Assembly: GCF_000010665.1 (NCBI RefSeq)
Contig: NC_012796.1
Span: forward strand, 3,749,501-3,813,500
Source of the DNA: Solidesulfovibrio magneticus RS-1
Lineage (GTDB): Bacteria > Desulfobacterota > Desulfovibrionia > Desulfovibrionales > Desulfovibrionaceae
Reading direction: 5' to 3'
Length of the DNA: 64,000 bases
The notes under the pieces are model-generated. The model worked only from the letters and a program-made list of their open reading frames with translations. It did no database searches and was not told the DNA's origin. The translations under genes and the position numbers were made by a program. Positions 1 through 7,713 of the stretch are shown here, piece after piece (within the stretch, counting starts at the first letter, position 1; every line of letters starts with the position of its first letter).

Positions 1-1021
1 GGGGCCGGGTCTTTTCGCTCATGTGGCAGTCGTCGCCCATGAACACGAGAATGGGGCGCTTGCCGTGCCAGCCCATGTTGTTGCGGCGATTGACCACATT
101 TATCAGAAACTCGGTGTACTGCTGGGACTGGGGGTTCCAGACCTCGATGCCGTCCACGTCGTAGTCGGCCAGGAGAATGGGCCAGAACTGCTCGGGGTGG
201 GGGATGACGATGCCGGCCCCGAGCGAGCGCGCCTCTTCGATGACCTCGGTTGCGCGGTAGAAATAGGACAGGGAGAATTCTTCCTTGACCAGATCCTTGA
301 CCGCCTTGGCGTAGACCTGGGCGCGGTTTATCAGCCGGTCGCCGTAGCGGGCGCGCTTGGCGTCGAGGAAGTTGCGCACGAGCTTGTTCTTGTAGACGTC
401 GTCGGGCAGCTCGGCCTCGTGGGCCAGGATCAGGCTTTTGATCTTGGCGGCCTGGACGCGCACGAAGGCGACGAGTTCCTCTTCGGCGTTGGTGCGGCCG
501 GCGGCGCGCTGGCGGCGATCCTCGAAGGCCGGTTCGACCAGGGCGTCGAGGTATTCGAAGAGCTGGGAGGCCCGGTAGCGGTGGGTGTGGCGCAGCATGG
601 ACTTGAGCACGTCGGCCCGCTCCATGTCGAGGCCGCGAAAATGCAGCAACAGCTGGACCTTGCGATTAAATCCGCTGGAATAGCAGTCCACCTCCACGCC
701 CTGGAAGCCGTCGTAGTCCATGAGCACGTTGTGCTGGGTGGGCACGATGAGTTCGTCCACGCGGTTGGGATAGAGCGTGTCGATACGTTTTTTGAGCAGT
801 TCCATGGGCACGTGTTCGGGGTGCCAGTGGACGGCCAGGACGTATTCCTGGCGAGGATAGGCGCGGACCGGCGAGACGATGCGCTCGATCTGCTCGGGGG
901 TGAGGCTCACGTCGTTTATGCGCAGGAAATCGTTTTCGTCCTCCTCGCCCACGGCAGGGTCCAGGGCGGCGGGGTCGATCTCCAGGCAGCGGGCTTCGGG
1001 CTGGATCGGGGAATCAGGCAT
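1..1021 (-). CDS. PHP-like metal-binding protein, C-terminal end outside window
   Basis: Partial gene: about 340 codons are visible and the frame stays open past base 1. Its ATG (1021-1019) lies inside the last codons of the upstream gene, which stops at 1014, so the two are probably translationally coupled. Residues 65-70 read HWHPEH, an HxH resembling motif I of PHP-domain phosphoesterases. Later segments VIPHPEQF, GIEVWNP and, at the window edge, FMGDDCHMSEK fit the order of His/Asp motifs of that fold. I infer a metal-dependent PHP-like hydrolase; no substrate can be read. Its partner carries amphi-Trp and XXXCH domains, which links it to GAK-type Desulfovibrio loci. The family call rests on motifs only. 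Confidence 0.6.
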   Translation of the reverse strand, partial: MPDSPIQPEARCLEIDPAALDPAVGEEDENDFLRINDVSLTPEQIERIVSPVRAYPRQEYVLAVHWHPEHVPMELLKKRIDTLYPNRVDELIVPTQHNVLMDYDGFQGVEVDCYSSGFNRKVQLLLHFRGLDMERADVLKSMLRHTHRYRASQLFEYLDALVEPAFEDRRQRAAGRTNAEEELVAFVRVQAAKIKSLILAHEAELPDDVYKNKLVRNFLDAKRARYGDRLINRAQVYAKAVKDLVKEEFSLSYFYRATEVIEEARSLGAGIVIPHPEQFWPILLADYDVDGIEVWNPQSQQYTEFLINVVNRRNNMGWHGKRPILVFMGDDCHMSEKTRP

Positions 1022-1577
1022 GGCGGCTGTGACACTCCTTTTTCAGGCGATCAAGGGCGGCGGCCGAGGCGGTCAGGGCGGCGACGTCGCCGGCGGCCAG
1101 GGCCTGCTCGAAGCGGTCCACCTCGGCGTCGTAGATGGCATAGTAGGCATCGCCCTTGCCGGGGTAGCGGGTCATGAGGCGCGAGTCGGCGACAAAGGAC
1201 GCGGCCACGCCCGCGTCCGGGGCCGCGCCGGCCAGCAAGGCGTCGCGGATGGCCCGGAAGGTGGATTTCATGCGTTTCTTGAGGCCCTTGTAGCGTGGCA
1301 GGCCGCCTGAGGCGGCTTCTTCCGGACTATCTTTGACGGGCGAGTCGCCGCCCAGGACGCCCGGAGCCTCGGGATAGCGCAGGGTCACCTTGAGTTGGGA
1401 ACTCGCCCCGCTGTGGCGGATGGAAATCTTGAAACTGGCGCAGTCGGCCAGTTCGACGGCTTCCCCGTCGATGACGAGCAAGCCTTCGCCGGCCCGGGCC
1501 ACGACTTCGGCCAGGGCGCGCGGGACGTCGTCCCGAGGTAGGGTCTTTTCGATTCGGCGTTTGCGCGATCCGTGCAT
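1014..1577 (-). CDS. amphi-Trp / XXXCH domain protein (GAK-system type)
   Basis: 187 aa from the ATG at 1577, chosen because GGAGGA lies 4 bases upstream; an in-frame ATG at 1643 has no ribosome site. Residues 5-70 (RKRRIEKTLPRDDVPRAL..., ending in alternating LKVTLRYPE) resemble the amphi-Trp domain. The C-terminal half is helical and ends in LKKECHSRHA, which matches the XXXCH domain signature. Both domains are, as I recall, named from the GAK gene set of deltaproteobacteria (ATP-grasp, amphi-Trp, HprK-like kinase), whose function is unknown. The protein has no signal peptide and is likely cytoplasmic. It overlaps the following PHP-like gene by 8 bases. The other GAK genes are not in this window. 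Confidence 0.65.
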   Translation of the reverse strand: MHGSRKRRIEKTLPRDDVPRALAEVVARAGEGLLVIDGEAVELADCASFKISIRHSGASSQLKVTLRYPEAPGVLGGDSPVKDSPEEAASGGLPRYKGLKKRMKSTFRAIRDALLAGAAPDAGVAASFVADSRLMTRYPGKGDAYYAIYDAEVDRFEQALAAGDVAALTASAAALDRLKKECHSRHA

Positions 1578-1801
1578 CGTGTCCTCCGAGCGGCCGACGT
1601 TTTGCGGCAACTCTACGATAGGACGATGACGGTTTGATGGCAAGGTGGGTCGGGACTTTCCTGGTTCGTCCTTACTCTCCAGCCTCCCCGCACCCCGCTA
1701 CCGCCTGAAAGGCCGGCGGCATACCCCCGTTCCCTCGCAATGCCCCCGCACCTGTCCCACCCGCTTGTGGCTCCCCCGCCCGCCACAGACGGCCAGGGGG
1801 T

Positions 1802-1844
1802 CCGGGGGGATTTTCCCCCCGGCGGGTGCAGGGCAGCGCCCTGC
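1802..1844. repeat. Paired GC hairpins downstream of cheA
   Basis: Two adjacent perfect hairpins lie just 3' of the cheA stop. CCGGGGGGA-TTT-TCCCCCCGG spans 1802-1822 and GCAGGGC-AGC-GCCCTGC spans 1828-1844. The first resembles the core of the dispersed hairpin element seen elsewhere in the window. No U-run follows on the cheA transcript, so a Rho-independent terminator is not certain. The rest of 1578-1848 shows no gene. Confidence 0.6.
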
Positions 1845-1848
1845 CGGG

Positions 1849-4800
1849 CTAGCCTTTGGAGCGGCTGCCGGGGGTGGACATCATATAGATCTCGTGGGGA
1901 TCGAGGATGAGCACCACCGAGCCGTCGCCCATGATGGTGGCTCCGGAGATGCCGCGCATGTCGAACTCCGAGAGATACGTGCCAAGGGGCTTGATGACGA
2001 TCTCCTGGCGTTCCAGGAGCCGATCGACAATAAGCCCGAGACGACGTTCGTTGTCCTGGAGAATGACGATGGGCACGATGTCGTGCTTTTCCTCGGCAGG
2101 CGGCAGCTCCAGGATCTCGGCCAGCTCGACGATGCCGAGCACCTCGCCGCGCAGGGTCACGGCCTTGCGCTTGTTGACCTCGGTCATGCGCTTGACCTCG
2201 ATCTTGGTGGTCTCGGAGACGGAGTCCAGGGGCAAGGCGTAGGTCTGTCCGGCGACGACCACCATGAGGGCGTCGATGATGGCCAGGGTGAGCGGCAGGG
2301 CCAGGGTGAACTTGGTGCCCTTGCCCACTTCGCTGGTGACGTTGACGGTGCCTTTCAAGTTTTTGATGTTGGTGCGCACCACGTCCATGCCGACGCCCCG
2401 GCCGGAGATGTCGGTGATGGTCTCGGCCGAGGAGAAGCCGGGCATGAAGATGATGTCGATGGCGTCGCGGTCGTCGAGGGCCTTGGCTTCCTCGGGGCTC
2501 ATGAGATTCTTGCGCACGGCCACTTCGCGCATCTTGGCCGGGTCGATGCCCTTGCCGTCGTCCTCGATCTCGATGGCCACGGAGTTGCCGCGGTGGTAGG
2601 CGCGCAGCCACACCCGCCCGACCGGCGGCTTGCCGGCGGCGATGCGTTCGGCCTCGGTCTCGATGCCGTGGTCCACGGAATTTCGGATGAGGTGGACCAG
2701 CGGATCGCCGATGACCTCGACCACGGACTTGTCGAGTTCGGTTTCCTCGCCTTCGGTGACGAGGTTCACTTCCTTGCCGGACTTGCGCGACAGGTCGCGC
2801 ACCAAGCGCGGGAAGCGGGAGAACACCGTGGACACCGGCACCATGCGCACCTTCATGATGGTGTCCTGCAAATCGTCGGAAATGCGGGCCATGGCGTAGG
2901 TGGTTTCGGTGAGCTGCTGGCCGATGTGGGCCCCTTCGGTCTTGCCTTCTTCGAGGGCGCGGGCGAGCATGGCGAAGCGGTTGCGGTTGATGATGAGCTC
3001 GCCGATGAGATTCATGAGATGATCAAGCTTTTCGTGGTCCACGCGGATGGTGGAGGACACCTTGGGCTTGCCGGCCTCGCCCTGGGCGGCGGCCTGGGCT
3101 TCGGGCTTGGGCGCGGGCGCGGGTTTGGGGGCCGGGGCCGGCTTGGGCGCGAGCTTGGGCGCGGGCGTCGGGGCGGCCTTCGGCGCTGGCTCGGGTTCCG
3201 GTTTCGGCGCGGGAGCCGGTTCGGGCTTCGGCGCGGGGGCCGGTTCGGGCTTCGGCGCAGGGGCCGGTTCCGGCTTGGGCGCAGCCTCAGGTTCGGGCAC
3301 GGGTTCCGGCTCGGGCTGGGGCGCGGGCTCGGTGGCCGCTGCCGGCTGCGCCTCGGCGGCCGGTTCGGCGACCGGGGCCACAGCCTCGGGAGTCGGGGCG
3401 ACGGGAGCGGCCCGCAGTTTCGGCAGGGCAGCGGCGATCATGTCGGCCAGGATGGAACATTCCTGGCGCAGCATATCCAGGAGCAGCTCAAAGGGCAGGC
3501 CCTGCTTGCGGCCCTGATCCACCAGCCCGGCAGTGCGTTCGGCCACGACCTTGAGGTCGGACAGGCCCATGTAGCCGGAAGAATTCTGAATGGTGACCAA
3601 GGCCCGGTACAAGCCGTCGATCATGTCCTTGGAATCAGGATTATCGGCCAGGCCGGCCAGGGCCTGGGTCATGTAGGTGATCTGCTGCTCGATGGTGGAT
3701 TCGAAAACAGCCACGTCCTCGGGGTCATAGGCGGGGCTGGCGGCCGGCGCGTCCTTGGCCGGCGCGGGCTGGGGAACCGGGGCCGGTTCGGGCGCGGGTT
3801 CGGGCTCGGGCTCGGGCTCAGGCTCAGGCTCAGGTTGCGGCTCCTCGGGCTGGGCCGGTGCGTCTGGATCGGCCACATAACCGTCCTCGCTGGCCTGTTT
3901 GAGGCGGGCGACCAGGGGGCGGATGTCCAGCGGCGTGGCCACGGAGGTGCCCACATCGATGGCGGAGATCAAGGCCTCGACCTGATCGACCACGGCCAGG
4001 AGGAGATCGACCATGGCCGGGGTGGCGATCATTTCGCCCTTGCGCACGCGATTGAGCAGGGTTTCGGCTTCGTGGGTCAGGCCGTTTAATTCCTTGTGCC
4101 CAATGATGCCGCTGTTGCCCTTGAGGTTGTGGAAATAGCGAAAAATGTCATTGATGCTTTCATTGGGGCCGTCACCGGTGGCTTCGAGTTCGAGCAGGGC
4201 GGCGTTTAAACGCTCGATGATTTCCCGGGCTTCCTCCATGAAATCGGCCATATGGCCTTCGCCGATGGAGGTAAGCTGATAGGCGTCGGGCACGAAGGGG
4301 GGCAGATCTTCGATGCGGATGACGGTCTTGGCCGGCATGGCGGCGGTCGGCGCGGGCGCGGTTTCGGGCTCGGGCGCGGGCTCAAGAGCCGGCTCAGGCT
4401 CGGGTTCCAGCGCGGGGCTCGTGGCGCCCCCGCCAGGCGCGGGCGCGTCCTCGGCCGGAAAGTCGCCGGCAGGGACGGACGGCGTCTCGGGCGTCGGCAG
4501 GGGGCCACCTTCGAGAAGGGCGGCGATGCGGGCGATGGTGGGCGCGGTTTCCACGTCGCCTTCGGCCCCGGTCTGTTCGAGGTTCTCGATCATGGTGCGC
4601 AGGATGTCCGTGGCCGAAAGGATAACATCCATGATCTCGGGAGTGACCGGGATGTTGCCCTTGCGCAGTTCGTCGAGAATGTTCTCGGCTTTGTGGGCCA
4701 GACCGTTGATGGCGTTGAGGCCCAAAAAGCCCGAGGCCCCCTTGAGGGAGTGCATGGGCCGGAAGATGTCGTTTAACAGGCTTAAGTTGCCGGGATTTCG

Positions 4801-4899
4801 TTCCAGCTCAAGGAGATTGGGCTCGATGGTTTCGAGGTGCTCCCGGGCTTCGACGATGAAGTCGGCAAACAGTTCCGGATCCATGAAATCCTGGCTCAT
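1849..4899 (-). CDS. cheA: Chemotaxis histidine kinase CheA
   Basis: 1016 aa, long for CheA (usually 650-750). The ATG at 4899 has GAGGT six bases upstream. Two Hpt modules keep the phosphorylatable His: H50 in FRPMHSLKGASGF and about H257 in FRYFHNLKGNSGI. A third Hpt-like module near residue 434 reads YRALVTIQNSSGYMG, where the His is replaced by Val. A Pro/Ala/Lys/Glu-rich linker (about 500-600, with repeated KPEPAPAP units) leads to the dimerisation helix, the HATPase domain (LVHLIRNSVDHGIE, DDGKGID, GRGVGMDVV) and a C-terminal CheW-like domain. It is last in the chemotaxis operon. It should autophosphorylate under receptor control and pass phosphate to the CheY encoded just upstream and to CheB. 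Confidence 0.95.
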   Translation of the reverse strand: MSQDFMDPELFADFIVEAREHLETIEPNLLELERNPGNLSLLNDIFRPMHSLKGASGFLGLNAINGLAHKAENILDELRKGNIPVTPEIMDVILSATDILRTMIENLEQTGAEGDVETAPTIARIAALLEGGPLPTPETPSVPAGDFPAEDAPAPGGGATSPALEPEPEPALEPAPEPETAPAPTAAMPAKTVIRIEDLPPFVPDAYQLTSIGEGHMADFMEEAREIIERLNAALLELEATGDGPNESINDIFRYFHNLKGNSGIIGHKELNGLTHEAETLLNRVRKGEMIATPAMVDLLLAVVDQVEALISAIDVGTSVATPLDIRPLVARLKQASEDGYVADPDAPAQPEEPQPEPEPEPEPEPEPAPEPAPVPQPAPAKDAPAASPAYDPEDVAVFESTIEQQITYMTQALAGLADNPDSKDMIDGLYRALVTIQNSSGYMGLSDLKVVAERTAGLVDQGRKQGLPFELLLDMLRQECSILADMIAAALPKLRAAPVAPTPEAVAPVAEPAAEAQPAAATEPAPQPEPEPVPEPEAAPKPEPAPAPKPEPAPAPKPEPAPAPKPEPEPAPKAAPTPAPKLAPKPAPAPKPAPAPKPEAQAAAQGEAGKPKVSSTIRVDHEKLDHLMNLIGELIINRNRFAMLARALEEGKTEGAHIGQQLTETTYAMARISDDLQDTIMKVRMVPVSTVFSRFPRLVRDLSRKSGKEVNLVTEGEETELDKSVVEVIGDPLVHLIRNSVDHGIETEAERIAAGKPPVGRVWLRAYHRGNSVAIEIEDDGKGIDPAKMREVAVRKNLMSPEEAKALDDRDAIDIIFMPGFSSAETITDISGRGVGMDVVRTNIKNLKGTVNVTSEVGKGTKFTLALPLTLAIIDALMVVVAGQTYALPLDSVSETTKIEVKRMTEVNKRKAVTLRGEVLGIVELAEILELPPAEEKHDIVPIVILQDNERRLGLIVDRLLERQEIVIKPLGTYLSEFDMRGISGATIMGDGSVVLILDPHEIYMMSTPGSRSKG

Positions 4900-4937
4900 C
4901 AAGGCACCTCGCGACGTTATTTGGTCGTGTCGCCGTC

Positions 4938-5306
4938 TTAACCCAAAAGCATCTTGACGTTACGCACCATGATCTCGGGCTGGGCGGGCTTGACCATATA
5001 GAGGTTGGCCCCGATGGACAGCCCGGCATGGATGTCGCGCTCCTCGCCTTCGGTGGACAACACCACGATGGGAATGTCGCGGTAGATGTCCTGCTCACGG
5101 ACGGTCTTGATAAAGGTGATGCCATCCATGCGCGGCATATTGATGTCGGTAATGATGAGATCGACCTGCTGGTCGGTGTAGAGCTTCTCCAGGCCGTCGA
5201 GGCCGTCCTCGGCCGCCGTGACCTTGAAGCCTTCCTTGCGCATGATAAACGCCACCAGGTTGCGCACGGTCTTGGAATCGTCCACGATCAGGATATGCTT
5301 CGGCAT
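4938..5306 (-). CDS. cheY: CheY-like single-domain response regulator
   Basis: 122 aa. The ATG at 5306 has AGGAGG seven bases upstream; an in-frame start 15 bases earlier has no such site. The receiver domain is complete: acidic pair D9-D10 (IVDDSK), phospho-acceptor D54 (LIITDINMPRMDG), the Ser/Thr switch (VVLSTEGEE) and the conserved Lys (YMVKPA). There is no output domain. It lies between cheW and cheA, so it is the likely phosphate acceptor of this CheA. Whether it acts at a flagellar motor or on another output cannot be read. Confidence 0.92.
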   Translation of the reverse strand: MPKHILIVDDSKTVRNLVAFIMRKEGFKVTAAEDGLDGLEKLYTDQQVDLIITDINMPRMDGITFIKTVREQDIYRDIPIVVLSTEGEERDIHAGLSIGANLYMVKPAQPEIMVRNVKMLLG

Positions 5307-5317
5307 TTCTGCCCTCC

Positions 5318-6025
5318 TCAACTCTTCAAAACCTTTTGGAACAGGCTGTCAACGGAGAGGATTTTCACCAGGCGCTCGCCGACCTTCAGCAAGCCGAGCA
5401 CCATGTCCGAGGCCACGCCCACACGGGCCTCGATACCCCACTCCACATCATCCCCCGAGGCCTGATGCATGGTGCTGATGGCTTCCACCAACAGCCCCAC
5501 AAGCATTCCCCGGCAGCGGCAGACAATGACGAACCGCTGCTCGGCGCAATTGCCGCACAGATCCATAATGCGCGCCAGATCGACCATGGGAGCCACGCGG
5601 CCTCGCAGGTTGGTCACGCCCACGATATGGGCCGGCGCGGCCGGCAGGCGGGTCAGCGGCATGGCCCGCAGCACCTCTTGGACCTGGGCGATGGGCACGG
5701 CCAGTTCCTGGCCGGCCACGGTGAAGCCCACCAGCTTGAGTTCCCGAGCCTCGGCCAGGGCGGCTTCCAGGGCGGCGGCGTCCTCGACGTCGGCTGACGG
5801 TCTGCCGTCGGCCGGCGTGGGGTCCGATACGGGGTCAGGCGCGGGTTCCCCGCTGACCGTCACCACCGCCGCCGGCCGGGACAACCCGGACCGGGCCAGG
5901 GCGGCCTCGAAATCGTCTCCCATGTAGCGGGAGAGAAAGGCCCGCTCGGCCTCGGAAAACGTGCCCCCGCCCTGTTCGGGCAACAGCACGGACTGCTCGA
6001 AATACTGCTCCAGGCTCGGACTCAC
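5318..6025 (-). CDS. cheW: CheW adaptor with an N-terminal extension
   Basis: 235 aa from a GTG at 6025 that overlaps the TGA of the upstream parA-like gene (GTGA), which argues for coupled translation. The CheW domain occupies about residues 95-230, with KLVGFTVAGQELAVPIAQVQEVLR, the VGVTNLRGRVAPMVDL core and MVLGLLKVGERLVKIL. The first 90 residues are an acidic, Pro-rich extension that ordinary CheW proteins lack. It should couple chemoreceptors to CheA. The parA-like gene beside it suggests that the extension or the ATPase serves to position the array, as in ParC/ParP-type systems; that part is inference. Confidence 0.9.
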   Translation of the reverse strand: MSPSLEQYFEQSVLLPEQGGGTFSEAERAFLSRYMGDDFEAALARSGLSRPAAVVTVSGEPAPDPVSDPTPADGRPSADVEDAAALEAALAEARELKLVGFTVAGQELAVPIAQVQEVLRAMPLTRLPAAPAHIVGVTNLRGRVAPMVDLARIMDLCGNCAEQRFVIVCRCRGMLVGLLVEAISTMHQASGDDVEWGIEARVGVASDMVLGLLKVGERLVKILSVDSLFQKVLKS

Positions 6026-6786
6026 AGGGCCGCGACCTCCTCGGCAAGACGGGCGTATTCGCCAGCGCCCCGGCAATCCGGGGCCAGTTCCTGGACCACC
6101 TTGCCGGCGGCGCTGGCCTCCCGGAACTTGGTGTCGAGGCCGATGACCGTTTGAAACATGCGTTCTCCGAATTTGTCGCGCAGTAGCGCCAGCACCCGCA
6201 GGCAGGCCTTGGCCCGCCGGTCGAACATGGTGGCCAGGGCCCGGTAGGCGATGGGCCGCGGCAGCACCCGATTGAGCGCCCGCATGGTGTCAAACAGGTG
6301 GCGCACGCCGTGCAGGGCCAAAAAATCCGTCTGGATCGGGATGATGAGCAAATCGGCCGCCACCAGGGCGTTGACCAGCACCACGCCGGTGTGCGGCGGA
6401 CAGTCCAGCAGCACGTGGTCGTAGCCAGGTCCCGATTCCAGCGCTTGTCGCAGCACGATGCCCTTGCCCTTGCGGTCCTTGAGGTCCAGATCCAGGTCCG
6501 CCAGCCGGGGGCAGCTCGGGGCCAGATCGAACAGGCCGCTGCCCGGTTGCCGGATCACCTTGTCCCAGGGGGCCTGCCCGGCCTCCTGGGCCAGGAACAG
6601 GTCCGCCGCCGAAGCGGCCAGGCCCTCGGGAAACACGCCCAGATGGGCCGAGGCGCAGCCATGCGGGTCAAGATCCATGACCAGCACCCGCCGGCCGGCC
6701 AAGGCCAGAGCCCCGGCCAGGGACAAGGCCGTGGTGGTCTTGCCGACCCCGCCCTTCTGGTTGGCTATCGCCAGTATTCGGGCCAC
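6022..6786 (-). CDS. ParA/MinD-type ATPase of the chemotaxis cluster
   Basis: 254 aa if started at the GTG at 6786, which has GGGAG close upstream; the in-frame ATG at 6816 lacks a ribosome site. The deviant Walker A KGGVGKTT lies near residues 10-17, followed by VLVMDLDPHG and HVLLDCPPHTG. These are standard for ParA/Soj ATPases. Its place between cheR and cheW implies a role in positioning chemotaxis arrays rather than chromosome partition, as known for ParC in Vibrio and PpfA in Rhodobacter. No ParB partner is encoded nearby. The stop overlaps the cheW start. Confidence 0.85.
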   Translation of the reverse strand: MARILAIANQKGGVGKTTTALSLAGALALAGRRVLVMDLDPHGCASAHLGVFPEGLAASAADLFLAQEAGQAPWDKVIRQPGSGLFDLAPSCPRLADLDLDLKDRKGKGIVLRQALESGPGYDHVLLDCPPHTGVVLVNALVAADLLIIPIQTDFLALHGVRHLFDTMRALNRVLPRPIAYRALATMFDRRAKACLRVLALLRDKFGERMFQTVIGLDTKFREASAAGKVVQELAPDCRGAGEYARLAEEVAAL

Positions 6787-6831
6787 CGCGACTCCCGCGA
6801 CCGCGCGGCCGCCCATAACGTCATGTGCCCA

Positions 6832-7710
6832 CTACTCCTCTTTGCTGTAGATGATCGCCCCGGGGTAGTGCTTGGGACGAAAAGCCCGGGAAATGTTGTG
6901 CAGCGACTCGGAATGGCCGATCAGCAGCTGGCCGCCGGGCAGCAGATTGTCGTAAAAGGCGGTAATGACGTTTTTTTTCATCTCGTCATCGAAATAAATG
7001 ATGACGTTGCGGCAAAACACGATGTGGGAACGTTCCACGCGTTTGAGCTGCATCCGGTCGCTCAAGTTGATCTGCCCGAAGCTCACCAGCCGCTTGACCT
7101 CGGGTTTGAGCTTGAAGTTCGCGCCGTCCGGGGTGAAATAGCGGGCCACGATCTCTTTGGGCGTGGTGCGCAGGCTGTAATCGCTGTAGACCGCCTCCCG
7201 GGCCTGGGCCAGCACGGCTTCCGAGAGGTCGTTGGCCGTGATGCGGATGTCCCAGGCAGGCAGCTCGGCGCGCAGCACCTCGTGGAGGATAATGGCGATG
7301 GTGTAGGGTTCCTCGCCGGTGGAACAGCCGGCCGACCAGATGCGCAGACGCTTTTGGCGCTGGGCTTTGAGCTTGTCCAGCACGTCTTTGAGCACCATGT
7401 CCTGGAAGACCTTGAGCTGGGGCGGGTTGCGGTAGAAGCTCGTCTCGTTGGTGGTGATCACCTCAAAAAGCCGATTGAGCTCCTGGCGCCGCCCCGCATC
7501 GTACTGGAGAAAGGCATGGTACTCGGCGAAGCTCTTGAGGTTGAGCTCCTTGATCCGGGTGGCCAGGCGGTTTTCCACCAGGTACTTGCGGTTGTCGGCC
7601 ACGTAGATGCCGGACTGGGCGTAGATGAAATCCCGCAATTGCGCGAACTCCGCGTCGGAGATCTTGAGTTCCTTGCGCAGGGAAATCGTCTTGGAAAAAA
7701 ACGAGGTCAT
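6832..7710 (-). CDS. cheR: Chemoreceptor methyltransferase CheR
   Basis: 292 aa, normal for CheR. The ATG at 7710 follows the stop of the HEAT gene by three bases, with GGGAG upstream. An N-terminal helical domain (ISDAEFAQLRDFIYAQSGI) and TNETSFYRNPPQLKVF precede the SAM-binding core IWSAGCSTGEEPYTIAI. IVFCRNVIIYFDDEM is the usual post-core motif. It methylates glutamates on chemoreceptors and opposes CheB, encoded two genes upstream. No receptor gene is present in the window. Confidence 0.95.
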   Translation of the reverse strand: MTSFFSKTISLRKELKISDAEFAQLRDFIYAQSGIYVADNRKYLVENRLATRIKELNLKSFAEYHAFLQYDAGRRQELNRLFEVITTNETSFYRNPPQLKVFQDMVLKDVLDKLKAQRQKRLRIWSAGCSTGEEPYTIAIILHEVLRAELPAWDIRITANDLSEAVLAQAREAVYSDYSLRTTPKEIVARYFTPDGANFKLKPEVKRLVSFGQINLSDRMQLKRVERSHIVFCRNVIIYFDDEMKKNVITAFYDNLLPGGQLLIGHSESLHNISRAFRPKHYPGAIIYSKEE

Positions 7711-7713
7711 GGA

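Noticed and set aside
23-1177. A plus-strand frame opposite the PHP-like gene
   Set aside because: The minus strand carries the conserved motifs and the start overlap; the plus product has no recognisable motif.
1645-4089. A plus-strand frame of 814 codons opposite cheA
   Set aside because: It is a shadow of cheA, with no ribosome site and runs such as GRGRGFGGRGRLG that come from the antisense of the Pro/Ala linker.
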